A stretch of DNA of 43,771 nt from an uncultured Lachnospiraceae bacterium (GTDB taxonomy: Bacteria; Bacillota; Clostridia; Lachnospirales; Lachnospiraceae): NCBI GenBank assembly GCA_947175055.1, contig CAMWLJ010000018.1:1-43771 (forward strand), read 5' to 3'. The notes below the pieces were generated by a model. That model was not told the DNA's origin and did no database searches. It saw nothing but the letters and a program-made list of their open reading frames with translations. How positions within the stretch are numbered: the stretch's first letter is position 1; each line of letters begins with the position of its first letter. Shown piece by piece: positions 32,236-41,361 of the stretch. Position numbers and translations under genes: made by a program.

Positions 32236-33969
32236 TCAATTCATCAAATAACTGCTGATGCAATACAGCGTCTGTCCGTTATACTCTACCCGTGACCAAC
32301 CGTACTCCTCATTGATGCCTGTCCTTGTCACATATTCTCCATTGTGCAGTGTGGCAACTACCGTAGCATCCGGATTGGTCACGCTGGGCAACGCTCGCAG
32401 ATTTACCTCGATCTTAGCTGTCACTTGGTCGTTTCGTTCCGTAAACTTGGTCTTAAGTCCGTCTCCGCTGCCTGCTCCCTCCTCGGAAGGTTCTGCTGGT
32501 GTCTGATAGCTCAAATCCGTCGTCAGATAACTGGATACCGCATAGACTGTCTGACCATTCAATTCCAACCTGGACCAACCGCTGTCGCTGACACCGGTTC
32601 TGGCAATAGTTTCGCCATTTTTCAGGGTATAGACGATCGTGCTGTCCTCTCCCTGACTGGGGATATTCCGCAGATTGGTGGAATCTTTGGCCGTCACATT
32701 CTCACTGACCTGCGTGAAATTCATCAATGCCTCCGCATCAGCCGTAACTTCTTCCGGTGCCTCGGTGTTTTGGGCCTGGGCTGTGCCCTCATATCCGAAA
32801 TAAGCCACATTCACATCTACCGGCTTGCTGATTCCGTCCACTGTTCCCCGGTTCGTATACTGCCACATGGCATGCGTTCCCGTATAAGAGGACTGTGCCG
32901 TTTGCGGATAGGGTATCGCCGGATACTGGGATACCCAGATGCGGTACGTTCCCTCCAGCCTTTCCGTATCCCATTTCGCACTACCTGTCAATTCTCCCAT
33001 GGAAGAATAGAACATCGGTGTATAACCCCTGTTATAGATTTCCTGCAGAAAGGCTATGGCAATATCCGTGCGCTGCGCATTGGTCAGACCGTACTGCACA
33101 CTATCCGGCTGGTCAAAGCCCTCACAGTCATAGGCCACCGGATAGGTGATCTGGTATTTAGCGATAAAATCCGCAACCCAGCCGGCTTCCTCTATCGCCT
33201 CATCGGTCGTGGTAGCTGTGGAAAAGAAATATACGCCCACCTTAATGCCGTTCTTCTGGGATTCCTGCATATTGTACTTCGCGTTGGAGTCGGCACAGAT
33301 CTCTCGGGACTTATCCGCCCGGTAGCCCACACGGATCATGGCAAAATCGATACCCGACGCGGCAACCTTTGCCCAGTCGATGGTACCCTGATAACGCGCC
33401 ACATCAATGCCAACTGTTACCTGATCAGTCTGTGTCACGCTGCCTGAAGAAAGAAGCTCCGTTACATTGACTTCCGTTCCCTGGGCAGTGCTCATATTGG
33501 AATTCTGCGGATCCTGCGCTTCCACCTGCAGTGTCTCATCCGCATGCTCCAAGGCCGGTTCGCCTGTCAATGTATCCGTCTCGCCGGATATGTTCCCGGT
33601 ATCTTCTGCTATTTTGCCTTCTCGCTCATTCATAACAGGTGATATTTCCTGATTTTCTTCATCTTCTATCGCTCCGGGTTCCAGTGCTGCTCCTGTCTCA
33701 TCGGCAGATTGCATCGTCTCTTGTACCGTATCCTTCTTCCGGCTTCCGCCCAGCAACAGGACGGCTACCACGATAATGATCACACCTGTAACCGCTACTG
33801 CTGCGATAGGAATCAGTAGTCTTCTATCAGACAACCTTCTCGCATAATAAGGCTCAACTTCGTCCTCATAGTAGTCTACATAGTCCTCTTCCTCATCTAA
33901 AGAGTCAACATAGTCCTCTTCCTCGTCCAGATCCAGGAAGTCATCATCCAGATCGCTCAGTTTTCTCAT
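32236..33969 (-). CDS. Membrane-anchored GH25 muramidase with two SH3b domains
   Basis: 577 residues from ATG 33969, chosen for the strong AAAGGAGG eight bases upstream; longer in-frame starts lack an SD. A very acidic N-terminus (about 8-38, with EEEDYVD repeated) faces the cytoplasm. One membrane helix lies at about 51-74, then a low-complexity acidic linker to about 180. The GH25 domain (about 185-392) has VGIDVARYQGTIDWAKV and the catalytic DxE Asp281-Cys-Glu283. Two bacterial SH3 domains (about 425-485 and 515-577) share VTAK-n-NLR-n-P and GWSR-n-NGQT-n-SSYL. It cuts the N-acetylmuramic acid beta-1,4 bond, acting on the cell's own wall. It is the last gene of a run behind tyrS and the aldolase-like gene. 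Confidence 0.93.
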   Translation of the reverse strand: MRKLSDLDDDFLDLDEEEDYVDSLDEEEDYVDYYEDEVEPYYARRLSDRRLLIPIAAVAVTGVIIIVVAVLLLGGSRKKDTVQETMQSADETGAALEPGAIEDEENQEISPVMNEREGKIAEDTGNISGETDTLTGEPALEHADETLQVEAQDPQNSNMSTAQGTEVNVTELLSSGSVTQTDQVTVGIDVARYQGTIDWAKVAASGIDFAMIRVGYRADKSREICADSNAKYNMQESQKNGIKVGVYFFSTATTTDEAIEEAGWVADFIAKYQITYPVAYDCEGFDQPDSVQYGLTNAQRTDIAIAFLQEIYNRGYTPMFYSSMGELTGSAKWDTERLEGTYRIWVSQYPAIPYPQTAQSSYTGTHAMWQYTNRGTVDGISKPVDVNVAYFGYEGTAQAQNTEAPEEVTADAEALMNFTQVSENVTAKDSTNLRNIPSQGEDSTIVYTLKNGETIARTGVSDSGWSRLELNGQTVYAVSSYLTTDLSYQTPAEPSEEGAGSGDGLKTKFTERNDQVTAKIEVNLRALPSVTNPDATVVATLHNGEYVTRTGINEEYGWSRVEYNGQTLYCISSYLMN

Positions 33970-34088
33970 TCGTATCCTCCTTTCCTCACCTGCTTGTACA
34001 ACGTCTTCCATGTTTCCTTTATTCCCACAAATAACGAGCCGAGCTGCTGTTTGTAGGAATTTATCGACTGCCACGAGGGTCAAGTACC

Positions 34089-35081
34089 CTATCCGATATC
34101 CAGAAGATCCAGATACAGATCATTATAGTCCGTCCGATCTTCCTTGATGAACTGAATCGCTGTCTTCGGATGCTGATTCAAGATGCCTGTCAAAAGATAC
34201 GGCACATCATATCCCCACTTCACACCGGATTCCCGCAACGGATCTATCTGGTTCTCCACAAACTTAAGCAGCGGATTGATCCTATACTTCGGATTCTTTA
34301 AGAAACCAAGCAGCAGTTCGCTGGGGCAGTTTCCGCAGCCTCGTCCAAGTCCGCTTACCGTCGCATCCAGATAACTTACGCCCTTGATGATCGCCTCTGT
34401 AGTATTGGCAAAGGCCAGCTGCTGGTTGTTGTGAGCATGAATGCCTACCTTCTTGCCGTATTTTTCCGCTACTTCCAAATATTTGTCACATAATCTTCTA
34501 ACCTGTTCCGGATAGAGCGAGCCATAGCTGTCCACCAGATAGACTGTGCCCACACTGCTTTTGCAGAGAAGTTCAAGTGCCGCTTCAATATCCAGATCGT
34601 TGGATTTGGATATTGCCATAATGTTGACTGTGGTCTCATAGCCCTTCTTCGTACAATCTTCGATCATCTCCACCGCCGCCGGGATCGTATTGATATAAGT
34701 AGCGACCCGCACCATATCGATAGGGCTGTCCTTCTTATTTATAATATCTTTCCGGAAATCACAGCGTCCCACATCCGCCATCACAGCGATCTTCATATCG
34801 GTTTTGTTGTCACCCACCACGGCACGGATATCCTTGTCGTCGCTGAACTTCCATTTACCAAATTTCTTTACGTCGAATAATTCCTTAGACGCCTTGTAGC
34901 CAAACTCCATATAGTCCACACCAGACTTGATGTTGGCCTGGTATAGATCCTTCACAAACTCGTCCGTAAAGAAAAAGTCATTCACCAGGCCGCCGTCCCG
35001 CAGCGTGCAGTCCATCACTTTGATGTCCGGTGAATAGGACATCAGGGTTCTTTCTTTAGCGATTCTTTCTATTTTCTCCAT
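34089..35081 (-). CDS. HMGL-like (DRE-TIM) aldolase-type protein
   Basis: 330 residues from ATG 35081 with GAGGTG eight bases upstream. The motif IKVMDCTLRDGGLVNDFFFT (about 20-39) is the DRE-TIM metallolyase opening. The metal-site HAHNN and the glycine-rich ATVSGLGRGCGNCPSELLLG complete the family picture shared with 4-hydroxy-2-oxovalerate aldolase and HMG-CoA lyase. No acetaldehyde dehydrogenase partner or catechol meta-cleavage genes are near, so the textbook aldolase role is unlikely. The substrate is unknown. It stands between tyrS (74 bases upstream) and the GH25 muramidase (119 bases downstream) on one strand. Confidence 0.8.
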   Translation of the reverse strand: MEKIERIAKERTLMSYSPDIKVMDCTLRDGGLVNDFFFTDEFVKDLYQANIKSGVDYMEFGYKASKELFDVKKFGKWKFSDDKDIRAVVGDNKTDMKIAVMADVGRCDFRKDIINKKDSPIDMVRVATYINTIPAAVEMIEDCTKKGYETTVNIMAISKSNDLDIEAALELLCKSSVGTVYLVDSYGSLYPEQVRRLCDKYLEVAEKYGKKVGIHAHNNQQLAFANTTEAIIKGVSYLDATVSGLGRGCGNCPSELLLGFLKNPKYRINPLLKFVENQIDPLRESGVKWGYDVPYLLTGILNQHPKTAIQFIKEDRTDYNDLYLDLLDIG

Positions 35082-35155
35082 CTCATGTTCACCTCGCTTT
35101 TAACACATTAACTGCCATACATCGTTCTGTTATGCAAATGTTCAAAATTGACACT

Positions 35156-36382
35156 TTATTTTACCATGATCTTCTTAAAGCTTTTCTTGCCTTTTTTTAC
35201 AATAAACTCTTCTGCACCGATCGTTTCTTTCGTATAAGTGGCCTTTATATCTGTCACTTTTTCCCCTTTCACGGATACGCCGCCCTGCTCTACGGCACGT
35301 CGTGCTTCGGAACGGGACGCAGCCATGCCTGCCGCCACCAGTACACCCAGGATATCGATGGAACCATCCACGAATTTGTCATCTGTCAACGTCGCCGTAG
35401 GCATATTGTCCAGGCTGCCGCCTCCTGCAAAAAGCGCCTTCGCCGCTTCTTCGGCCTTATTCGCTTCCTCTTCACCGTGTACCAGATTGGTCAGTTCATA
35501 AGCAAGAATCTCTTTGGCCTTATTCAACTGGCTGCCTTCCCACTGATCCATTTCGTCGATCTGCTCGATAGGCAGGAAGGTCAACATCCGCAGACATTTG
35601 AGCACATCGGCATCTGCAACGTTTCTCCAGTACTGATAGAATTCAAAAGGCGTAGTCTTATTCGGATCAAGCCAGACCGCACCCTTCTGGGTCTTACCCA
35701 TCTTCTTGCCCTCTGAATTCATCAGCAGCGTGATCGTCATCGCGTAGGCATCCTTACCCAACTTACGGCGGATCAGGTTCGTACCGCCCAACATATTGCT
35801 CCACTGGTCATCGCCGCCAAACTGCATGTTACAGCCGTATCTCTCGTACAATGCCATGAAGTCATAGCTCTGCATGATCATGTAATTGAATTCCAGGAAG
35901 CTTAAGCCTTTCTCCATCCTCTGCTTATAGCACTCTGCACGGAGCATATTGTTGACGCTGAAACATGCGCCCACATCACGGATAAATTCCACATAATTTA
36001 AGTCAAGCAGCCAATCTGCGTTATTGACCATCAGCGCCTTACCCTCAGAGAAGTCGATGAACCTGCTCATCTGCTTCTTGAAGCATTCACAGTTATGATC
36101 GATCGTCTCCTTCGTCATCATGCTGCGCATATCAGTCCTGCCGGAAGGATCTCCGATCATGGCCGTACCACCGCCGATCAGAGCGATAGGCTTGTTGCCT
36201 GCCTCCTGCAGTCTTTTCATCAGGCACAGCGCCATAAAATGTCCCACATGCAGGCTGTCCGCTGTTGGGTCAAAACCGATATAGAAAGTCGCCTTTCCGT
36301 TGTTGATCAGGTCACGGATCTCATCAGCATCCGTCAGCTGTGCAAGAAGTCCTCTTGCCTGAAGTTCTTCAAAGATTTTCAT
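35156..36382 (-). CDS. tyrS: Tyrosyl-tRNA synthetase
   Basis: 408 residues. The class I signature is HVGH at 45-48 (DPTADSLHVGHFMAL). The KMSKS loop appears as KMGKT at 227-231. The tyrosine and tRNA pockets are normal (GGDDQWSNMLGG). A C-terminal S4 domain lies at about 335-400 (VAAGMAASRSEARRAVEQGG). It charges tRNA-Tyr in the cytoplasm. The T-box leader upstream at 36439-36766 shows control by uncharged tRNA-Tyr. Genes for an aldolase-like protein and a GH25 muramidase follow on the same strand. Confidence 0.97.
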   Translation of the reverse strand: MKIFEELQARGLLAQLTDADEIRDLINNGKATFYIGFDPTADSLHVGHFMALCLMKRLQEAGNKPIALIGGGTAMIGDPSGRTDMRSMMTKETIDHNCECFKKQMSRFIDFSEGKALMVNNADWLLDLNYVEFIRDVGACFSVNNMLRAECYKQRMEKGLSFLEFNYMIMQSYDFMALYERYGCNMQFGGDDQWSNMLGGTNLIRRKLGKDAYAMTITLLMNSEGKKMGKTQKGAVWLDPNKTTPFEFYQYWRNVADADVLKCLRMLTFLPIEQIDEMDQWEGSQLNKAKEILAYELTNLVHGEEEANKAEEAAKALFAGGGSLDNMPTATLTDDKFVDGSIDILGVLVAAGMAASRSEARRAVEQGGVSVKGEKVTDIKATYTKETIGAEEFIVKKGKKSFKKIMVK

Positions 36383-36438
36383 TGTCTCCTCCTTTTCTGT
36401 TTCATCATATAGGAAATTCGGAAAAATTCTTATATGAC

Positions 36439-36474
36439 AAAAAACCCCGTCCTATATATACTATAGGACGAGGT
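36439..36474 (-). terminator. T-box-controlled attenuator of tyrS
   Basis: On the minus strand CCTCGTCCTATA / TATAGGACGGGG (36462-36473 with 36445-36456) is a 12-bp stem with one G-U pair, followed by TTTTTT. It directly follows the T-box sequence and is the regulated terminator of the leader. Confidence 0.92.
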
Positions 36475-36766
36475 TACACTCGTGGTACCACCTATTTTCA
36501 CAGTCAGTTCACACTGCCTGCCTCATCAAGTACAACAGCTGGCTTACAGATATGATCGCCGATCCGCACTACCGCCGCAATACTCTCCTGCTATAACGGG
36601 CATTTCCCGGCACAGCCTACTAGGATATCTGTTCCATTCTGCCATGCAGCTCCGAGATGTATTCATGATAAACCTCCCGTGCGCCTCTCATCAACCGGCT
36701 GCTTTCTGTTCGTTTGGCAGATCACTACTTGTTCTCTTCAACGCTTCTATTTTCTTTGCTGACTTT
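36439..36766 (-). promoter_or_regulatory. Tyrosine T-box riboswitch upstream of tyrS
   Basis: The 447-base space between tyrS and the GH42 gene is filled by this leader. On the minus strand the conserved T-box AGGTGGTACCACGAG lies at about 36479-36493. Its TGGT bulge would pair with the tRNA ACCA end, giving discriminator A as in tRNA-Tyr. Stem I contains GAATACATCTC at about 36653-36663. The TAC at 36659-36661, followed by A, is the likely tyrosine specifier. The leader starts behind the promoter at 36767-36795 and ends in the terminator at 36439-36474. Uncharged tRNA-Tyr would favour the antiterminator and tyrS expression. Confidence 0.92.
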
Positions 36767-36795
36767 AATGTAAACGAAAGCGCGCCGTTTGTCAA
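36767..36795 (-). promoter_or_regulatory. Promoter of the tyrS T-box leader
   Basis: On the minus strand a perfect TTGACA (36790-36795), a 17-bp spacer and TACATT (36767-36772) lie just upstream of the T-box stem I region. Confidence 0.75.
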
Positions 36796-36829
36796 CTGTA
36801 AATTTTATTCTCACTGCATCGATCTATTC

Positions 36830-38818
36830 TCAGACCTCGATCATTTTCAGATCCCAGGCAGGAATCGTAAATTGCTCTCCAGACCGGATATTCTCTCCCG
36901 TCAGAAGATCTGTCCCGTCTGCGTACGCGTACTGCACCTCCTGTATCGTACTGGAATAATTGAGATAAAAGAATACGGTCTTCTTAAGATCGTTGGTTCC
37001 TCTGCGGATGATCACCGGGAAACCGCTCCCTTCCGAAACCGGAACGCCTGCCTCTTGGAGAGCCATTTCCAGAATCCGTGTAAGCAGCTTTTCATCAGTC
37101 ATACACCCTATATAATATGCACGCCCCTGCCCAAAAGCATTCCTGGTCACGGCAGCGTATTCCTTCCAGTTATAATGATCGTAAGTCACCAGTGTCTGTG
37201 CCGTGTCAGGAACCAAAAGCTCCATAAACACTGTGGCCTCGTGGGCCACGCCGTCCTCCGTGCTCTCCCCGGAGAGCTTTACGTTCTTTGGTATGGTAAA
37301 TTGATGATAGTGCATACCCAGGCAGTCACTTAAGATCCGCGGCTGTACCTCATGGCTCACCTTCACATTCTCATCTGCAAAAGCGCTCTTAAAAGTAGCG
37401 ACCAGTGTGCCACCCTCCTCCACATACCGGTTCAGCTTCCGGAGCACTACGTCCGGTACCGCATAGAGGGCCGGCACAAGGATCATCTTATACTGGTCAA
37501 AGTTCTCCGACTCCGGCCAAAGGAAATCACACTCTATGTTTCCCTTATAGAGCGCGTCATAAAGCCAGCGCACAACATCATTATAGGATGCCGCGATCCG
37601 AAACCACTTCAAGGCGGTCAGTGCCTCGTTGCTCACGAGGATTGCGACCTCGTTCTTCTTTTTCAGATTTACAAGGTGGCTGCCGATCTCCTGAAATTCC
37701 CGTCCAATGATACAAGCCTCCTGGTACGTGGCATTTTCTTCAAAATCATGGCTCAAAAGGCCCTTCCAGTAAGTTTCCATCGCGTTATGCAAAGAATGCC
37801 AATGCCAGTACATCACGCTGCCGGCCCCTGATGCGATATGGCTGTATGCCTGCAGGCGCAGCTGCCCCTTATAAGGCAGCCATTCCGGGAAGCCCTGGGC
37901 TTCCGTCTCCAGAAGCAGATAATTGTCCTGTTTCAGGGAACGCGTCAGATCTCCGCCGAGAGCGATCTCATTGCCCGTCAGATTCTCCTGGGTCGGATGG
38001 TAAATATCTACACCGGCGATGGTCAGGCACCGGGCGGTACGATGGTGATCTACGTCGGGCTGGACGCCATAGGAATACCCCCTCCATTCAAGATCAAAGT
38101 TGTGGGTAATAAACTGATCCTCACGGGCATATTCACGTACCAGCGACGCCTGCCAGCCAAGGAATCCCTCGACCAGTCTTCTCTGAAATTTCTCGAATTC
38201 CGCCCCCAGACTGCCGTTTATCGTCCCTCTCACATCCGGGAAATCCTCCCAGGCGTTTATCCGGTTACTCCAGTAATCCAGGCCAAAAGCTGCATTCATG
38301 GCATCCAGATTGTTCCCGAATTTCTCCCGCAGATATTTTACAAATCTTTCCTGTACGTTCTTTCCTGCCGTACCGTAATGCTTCGTCTCGTTATCTATCT
38401 GGAAACCGATGACACATTTTCTGTGTGCCGTGCATTCCATCAGACGTCGGATCACGCGCTCTGCATAAAACAGGTAGACTGGATGGGTAATATCCATGAT
38501 CTGCCGTGCACCGTAAATAGCCCGTCCCTTCTTTGTCTCCACCAGCACATCCGGGTGTGACTTTACCATCCACGTGGGCACCGCATAGGTGGGTGTTCCT
38601 ACGATCACATGGATCCCGGCCTCCTCCATGGCATCCAGAACTCTTTCCACATGGGTAAAGTCAAATACCCCCTCCTGGGGTTCGCAGGTACTCCACGTGG
38701 ACTCGGCAATCCGTACCGTGTTGATCCCTGCCTTCTTCATCATCCGTACATCTTCCGCCAGCCGCTCATAAGGCATATACTCGTCATAATATGCCGCGCC
38801 AAATAAAATCTCGTTCAT
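36830..38818 (-). CDS. Beta-galactosidase, GH42 family
   Basis: 662 residues from ATG 38818 (MNEILFGAAYYDEY), with an AGGA site upstream. The longer frame to 38902 reads into the leader. The GH42 barrel has the acid/base Glu in GFQIDNETKHYG and the nucleophile Glu in YLLLETEAQGFPEW. The trimerisation domain (about 390-590) and small C-terminal beta domain follow. There is no signal peptide, so it is cytoplasmic. It hydrolyses beta-galactosides taken up as oligosaccharides. An AraC regulator gene lies 123 bases upstream on the same strand and is the obvious candidate controller. The protein is clearly different from the GH42 start at 1-226. Confidence 0.95.
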   Translation of the reverse strand: MNEILFGAAYYDEYMPYERLAEDVRMMKKAGINTVRIAESTWSTCEPQEGVFDFTHVERVLDAMEEAGIHVIVGTPTYAVPTWMVKSHPDVLVETKKGRAIYGARQIMDITHPVYLFYAERVIRRLMECTAHRKCVIGFQIDNETKHYGTAGKNVQERFVKYLREKFGNNLDAMNAAFGLDYWSNRINAWEDFPDVRGTINGSLGAEFEKFQRRLVEGFLGWQASLVREYAREDQFITHNFDLEWRGYSYGVQPDVDHHRTARCLTIAGVDIYHPTQENLTGNEIALGGDLTRSLKQDNYLLLETEAQGFPEWLPYKGQLRLQAYSHIASGAGSVMYWHWHSLHNAMETYWKGLLSHDFEENATYQEACIIGREFQEIGSHLVNLKKKNEVAILVSNEALTALKWFRIAASYNDVVRWLYDALYKGNIECDFLWPESENFDQYKMILVPALYAVPDVVLRKLNRYVEEGGTLVATFKSAFADENVKVSHEVQPRILSDCLGMHYHQFTIPKNVKLSGESTEDGVAHEATVFMELLVPDTAQTLVTYDHYNWKEYAAVTRNAFGQGRAYYIGCMTDEKLLTRILEMALQEAGVPVSEGSGFPVIIRRGTNDLKKTVFFYLNYSSTIQEVQYAYADGTDLLTGENIRSGEQFTIPAWDLKMIEV

Positions 38819-38861
38819 CTGTGTTCTTATCCTTTCTCTTTGCTCCCTATTCCTATAGAGT

Positions 38862-38890
38862 TTGATACTGCCTCCTAGTATGTCGTGCAA
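38862..38890 (-). promoter_or_regulatory. Possible promoter of the GH42 gene
   Basis: On the minus strand TTGCAC (38885-38890), a 17-bp spacer and TATCAA (38862-38867) lie between the AraC regulator gene and GH42. Both boxes are imperfect, as expected for an activator-dependent promoter. An AT-rich partial dyad (ATATATCACATAT and ATATAT) at about 38918-38949 could hold an AraC-type site. Confidence 0.35.
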
Positions 38891-38941
38891 ACAGGATAAC
38901 ACAGAAAGAGAACGGGATATATCACATATTTCATGTCATTG

Positions 38942-40150
38942 TCATATATTTTTGTTCTTTTGGAAATCTCCGAACTTCTCGCGGTACCTTGTCGGTGTCA
39001 TCCCTGTCTGTTCCTTAAAGGCTCTGCCGAAATGACTTTGGGTACAAAATGCCAGATAAGAAGCAATACTTTTGATATCGTAATCCGAATAACGCAGCAG
39101 ATTCTCGGCAAGCCGTATCCTTTCCCGACGGATATACTGTTGGATCGTGATCCCTTCCACCCGGTGAAAAAGTGTTGAAAGCCAGGCAGAGGATATACCG
39201 ATCTGATGTCCGATCTCCCCGATCATGATCTCATTATGCAGGTTCTGGAAAATATAGTTCTTGGCCTGATCAACCATCGCATTTCTCTCTGCCGATGCGT
39301 GAACGGCACTTACCCGTTTTGTGAATTCAAACTCCGCCTGCCGCATGGCCGCCTCGATCTTCACGGCATCCGTCATATCCTCGATCTTCAGAATATAGCC
39401 GTCCACCATAGAAAAGGCCTCTTCCGGAAGCATCCCTCCTTCGATAGCCGCTCTGGAAGCCAGCGTTACTACACAGATCGCAATATTCTTGGCCTGCCGC
39501 AGTCCGTCTCTGGAAAGCTGTCCTATTTCCCCGCGCCGGACTTCCTGAAGGCTCCTTTTCAGCAGCTCACTGTCCCCGCGGCGGATGCTGTCCATCTCCC
39601 GTTTTTCCTGATCGTAGGGATTGTGTGGAATCTCCTTTTCTTGCCGTTGGAAGATCACCTGCTGCACGCTGGCCCGGGCTTCCCGTATCTCATTCTCCAC
39701 CAGATTGCTTCTTGGCCACAGGTCTTTAGCCGTCCACTCCTGTCCCGTAATGCCATGGCAAAGTGCCAGCAGACCTGCACAGAAAACATGCTTATCACAG
39801 AAGGCTATTCTGATACATCCTTCTCTGCTTACACGATGAGCATCCGCCAGACACCCGGCAAATTCTTCCACCGGCTCTTTGATACTGACCGGGCCGATCA
39901 ACAGCCTTTTCCCCTGAAAAGGCAATATGCCATACAAAACAGCTTCAAATTCACAGTACAGTGTAGGACAATTGCAGTCCCCTTTGGCAAGCAGCAGCTC
40001 AAAAAGGGCCGGATCGCGATACAACGGGTCCGCCTCCGGGTTTGATTCCCCGTATACCCGCTGTATGTCATGATCCTGCCCTACAAGATAGATATTGCAT
40101 TGAAATATAGTTACCCACTGCTCCAGCAAATAATCCAAATTGCGTATCAT
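38942..40150 (-). CDS. AraC-family transcriptional regulator
   Basis: 402 residues. The C-terminal AraC/XylS DNA-binding domain covers about 292-397, with both helix-turn-helix units (MIGEIGHQIGISSAWLSTLF and IKSIASYLAFCTQSHFGRAF) and the family end TGMTPTRYREKFG. The N-terminal about 290 residues are a sensor region. It has a cysteine-rich stretch (GDCNCPTLYCEF near 57-68, plus CDKHVFC) and a helical middle. I do not recognise its fold. The ATG overlaps the upstream VWA gene stop by ATGA, so translation is coupled to it. The GH42 gene follows 123 bases downstream and is the likely target. Confidence 0.92.
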   Translation of the reverse strand: MIRNLDYLLEQWVTIFQCNIYLVGQDHDIQRVYGESNPEADPLYRDPALFELLLAKGDCNCPTLYCEFEAVLYGILPFQGKRLLIGPVSIKEPVEEFAGCLADAHRVSREGCIRIAFCDKHVFCAGLLALCHGITGQEWTAKDLWPRSNLVENEIREARASVQQVIFQRQEKEIPHNPYDQEKREMDSIRRGDSELLKRSLQEVRRGEIGQLSRDGLRQAKNIAICVVTLASRAAIEGGMLPEEAFSMVDGYILKIEDMTDAVKIEAAMRQAEFEFTKRVSAVHASAERNAMVDQAKNYIFQNLHNEIMIGEIGHQIGISSAWLSTLFHRVEGITIQQYIRRERIRLAENLLRYSDYDIKSIASYLAFCTQSHFGRAFKEQTGMTPTRYREKFGDFQKNKNI

Positions 40151-41343
40151 CGGTTCACCATCAGCTTTATCATCGCCTGATTGAGCCCGTCCACCGTCAA
40201 CTTATACATGGGGAACATCCCCTTGATCGCCGTTTCCGCCTCCCGCCAAGGTGCGTGGCCCGGCGCCATCTTCGGATTCAGCCAGACGATTTTCTTGTAA
40301 TGCCGCTTCATAAGCTGCAGCCATTCCATACCGGACAGACCGCCGTTAGGTCCTCTGTAATTGCCCGATGTGGAATACAGCTCTTCCGGCGCCATGGCTG
40401 CATCTCCCACGATGATCACCTTATAATCACTGTCCAGATTGCGGAACATCCATTCCGTCTCGATCCAGTCCCCGTTCTCACACTCCGGCGTCTTATACAG
40501 ATTGGAGTAGATGCAGTTATGGAAAAAGTAAGTCTTCACATCCTTATAGTGATTGGATTTATATACAGAATGGAACAACTCATTCAAAAGCGTCGTATAG
40601 GGGATCATCGTACCGCCCGAATCCATGAGCAGCAAAAGCTTCACCGCATTCTTGCGCGGTTTCTCCATCACGATCTGCAGACAGCCGCCGTTATTGCAGG
40701 TTGCGTCCACTGTACCGTTAATATCAAGTTCCGTCTCCGGAATGTCCAGTTTCGATGAAAACTGCCGCAGTTTCCGCAGCGCCATCTGAAACTGTCTGTT
40801 GTCCAGCACCTTGTCATTGCGGAAGTCACGGTATTTCCTGGCGCCTACCACCTGAAAGGCAGACTGGTAGCCGGTGGTTCCACCGACCCGGATACCGCCC
40901 ATGTTGCCGCCAAGATTACCAAAAGATGTCTTACCCATAGTGCCGATCCAGTGACTGCCGCCGTTGTGCTCCTCATTCTGATCCCGCAGCCGTTCCTTGA
41001 AGGTATTCTCCACATCTTCCTTATCCACCTGGATCACTTCCTGATTCATCTCATGGCGGATCTCCTCGAAGACATCCTGCATATCCGGCTTATCCAGCCA
41101 GCGCATCATATTCTTGCTGACTTCATTCTCCGACTGGATTCCCTTAAACACCTCGTCAAAAGCCATGTCAAACTTGTCAAACTCCGTCTCCGACTTCACC
41201 AGGATCATCCGCGCTACATAATAGAATTCTGTCAGGCTGCTGTTGCACAGCCCCTGATCCAACGCGTTCTGCAGGGTCAACCATTCACTCAAGGATACGT
41301 CGAGCCCTTTATCTTTTAACGTGTAGAAAAATTTACCGAACAT
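40147..41343 (-). CDS. VWA domain protein, CoxE-like
   Basis: 398 residues from ATG 41343 with AGGAAA upstream. The N-terminal half is helical (LKDKGLDVSLSEWLTLQNAL is typical of CoxE-like proteins). A Gly-rich stretch lies at about 128-158. The C-terminal VWA fold begins KNAVKLLLLMDSGGTM. The metal-ion site motif DxSxS is here Asp241-Ser-Gly-Gly-Thr245, so it is degenerate. Such proteins work with MoxR AAA ATPases as a chaperone pair that inserts metals or remodels partner enzymes. The MoxR gene is 18 bases upstream. No oxidoreductase client is adjacent. Confidence 0.88.
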   Translation of the reverse strand: MFGKFFYTLKDKGLDVSLSEWLTLQNALDQGLCNSSLTEFYYVARMILVKSETEFDKFDMAFDEVFKGIQSENEVSKNMMRWLDKPDMQDVFEEIRHEMNQEVIQVDKEDVENTFKERLRDQNEEHNGGSHWIGTMGKTSFGNLGGNMGGIRVGGTTGYQSAFQVVGARKYRDFRNDKVLDNRQFQMALRKLRQFSSKLDIPETELDINGTVDATCNNGGCLQIVMEKPRKNAVKLLLLMDSGGTMIPYTTLLNELFHSVYKSNHYKDVKTYFFHNCIYSNLYKTPECENGDWIETEWMFRNLDSDYKVIIVGDAAMAPEELYSTSGNYRGPNGGLSGMEWLQLMKRHYKKIVWLNPKMAPGHAPWREAETAIKGMFPMYKLTVDGLNQAMIKLMVNR

Positions 41344-41361
41344 AAATGTTTCCTTTTCTGA

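Noticed and set aside
34089-35081. 4-hydroxy-2-oxovalerate aldolase of aromatic degradation
   Set aside because: The fold matches, but no acetaldehyde dehydrogenase or meta-cleavage genes accompany it, so the specific role cannot be claimed.
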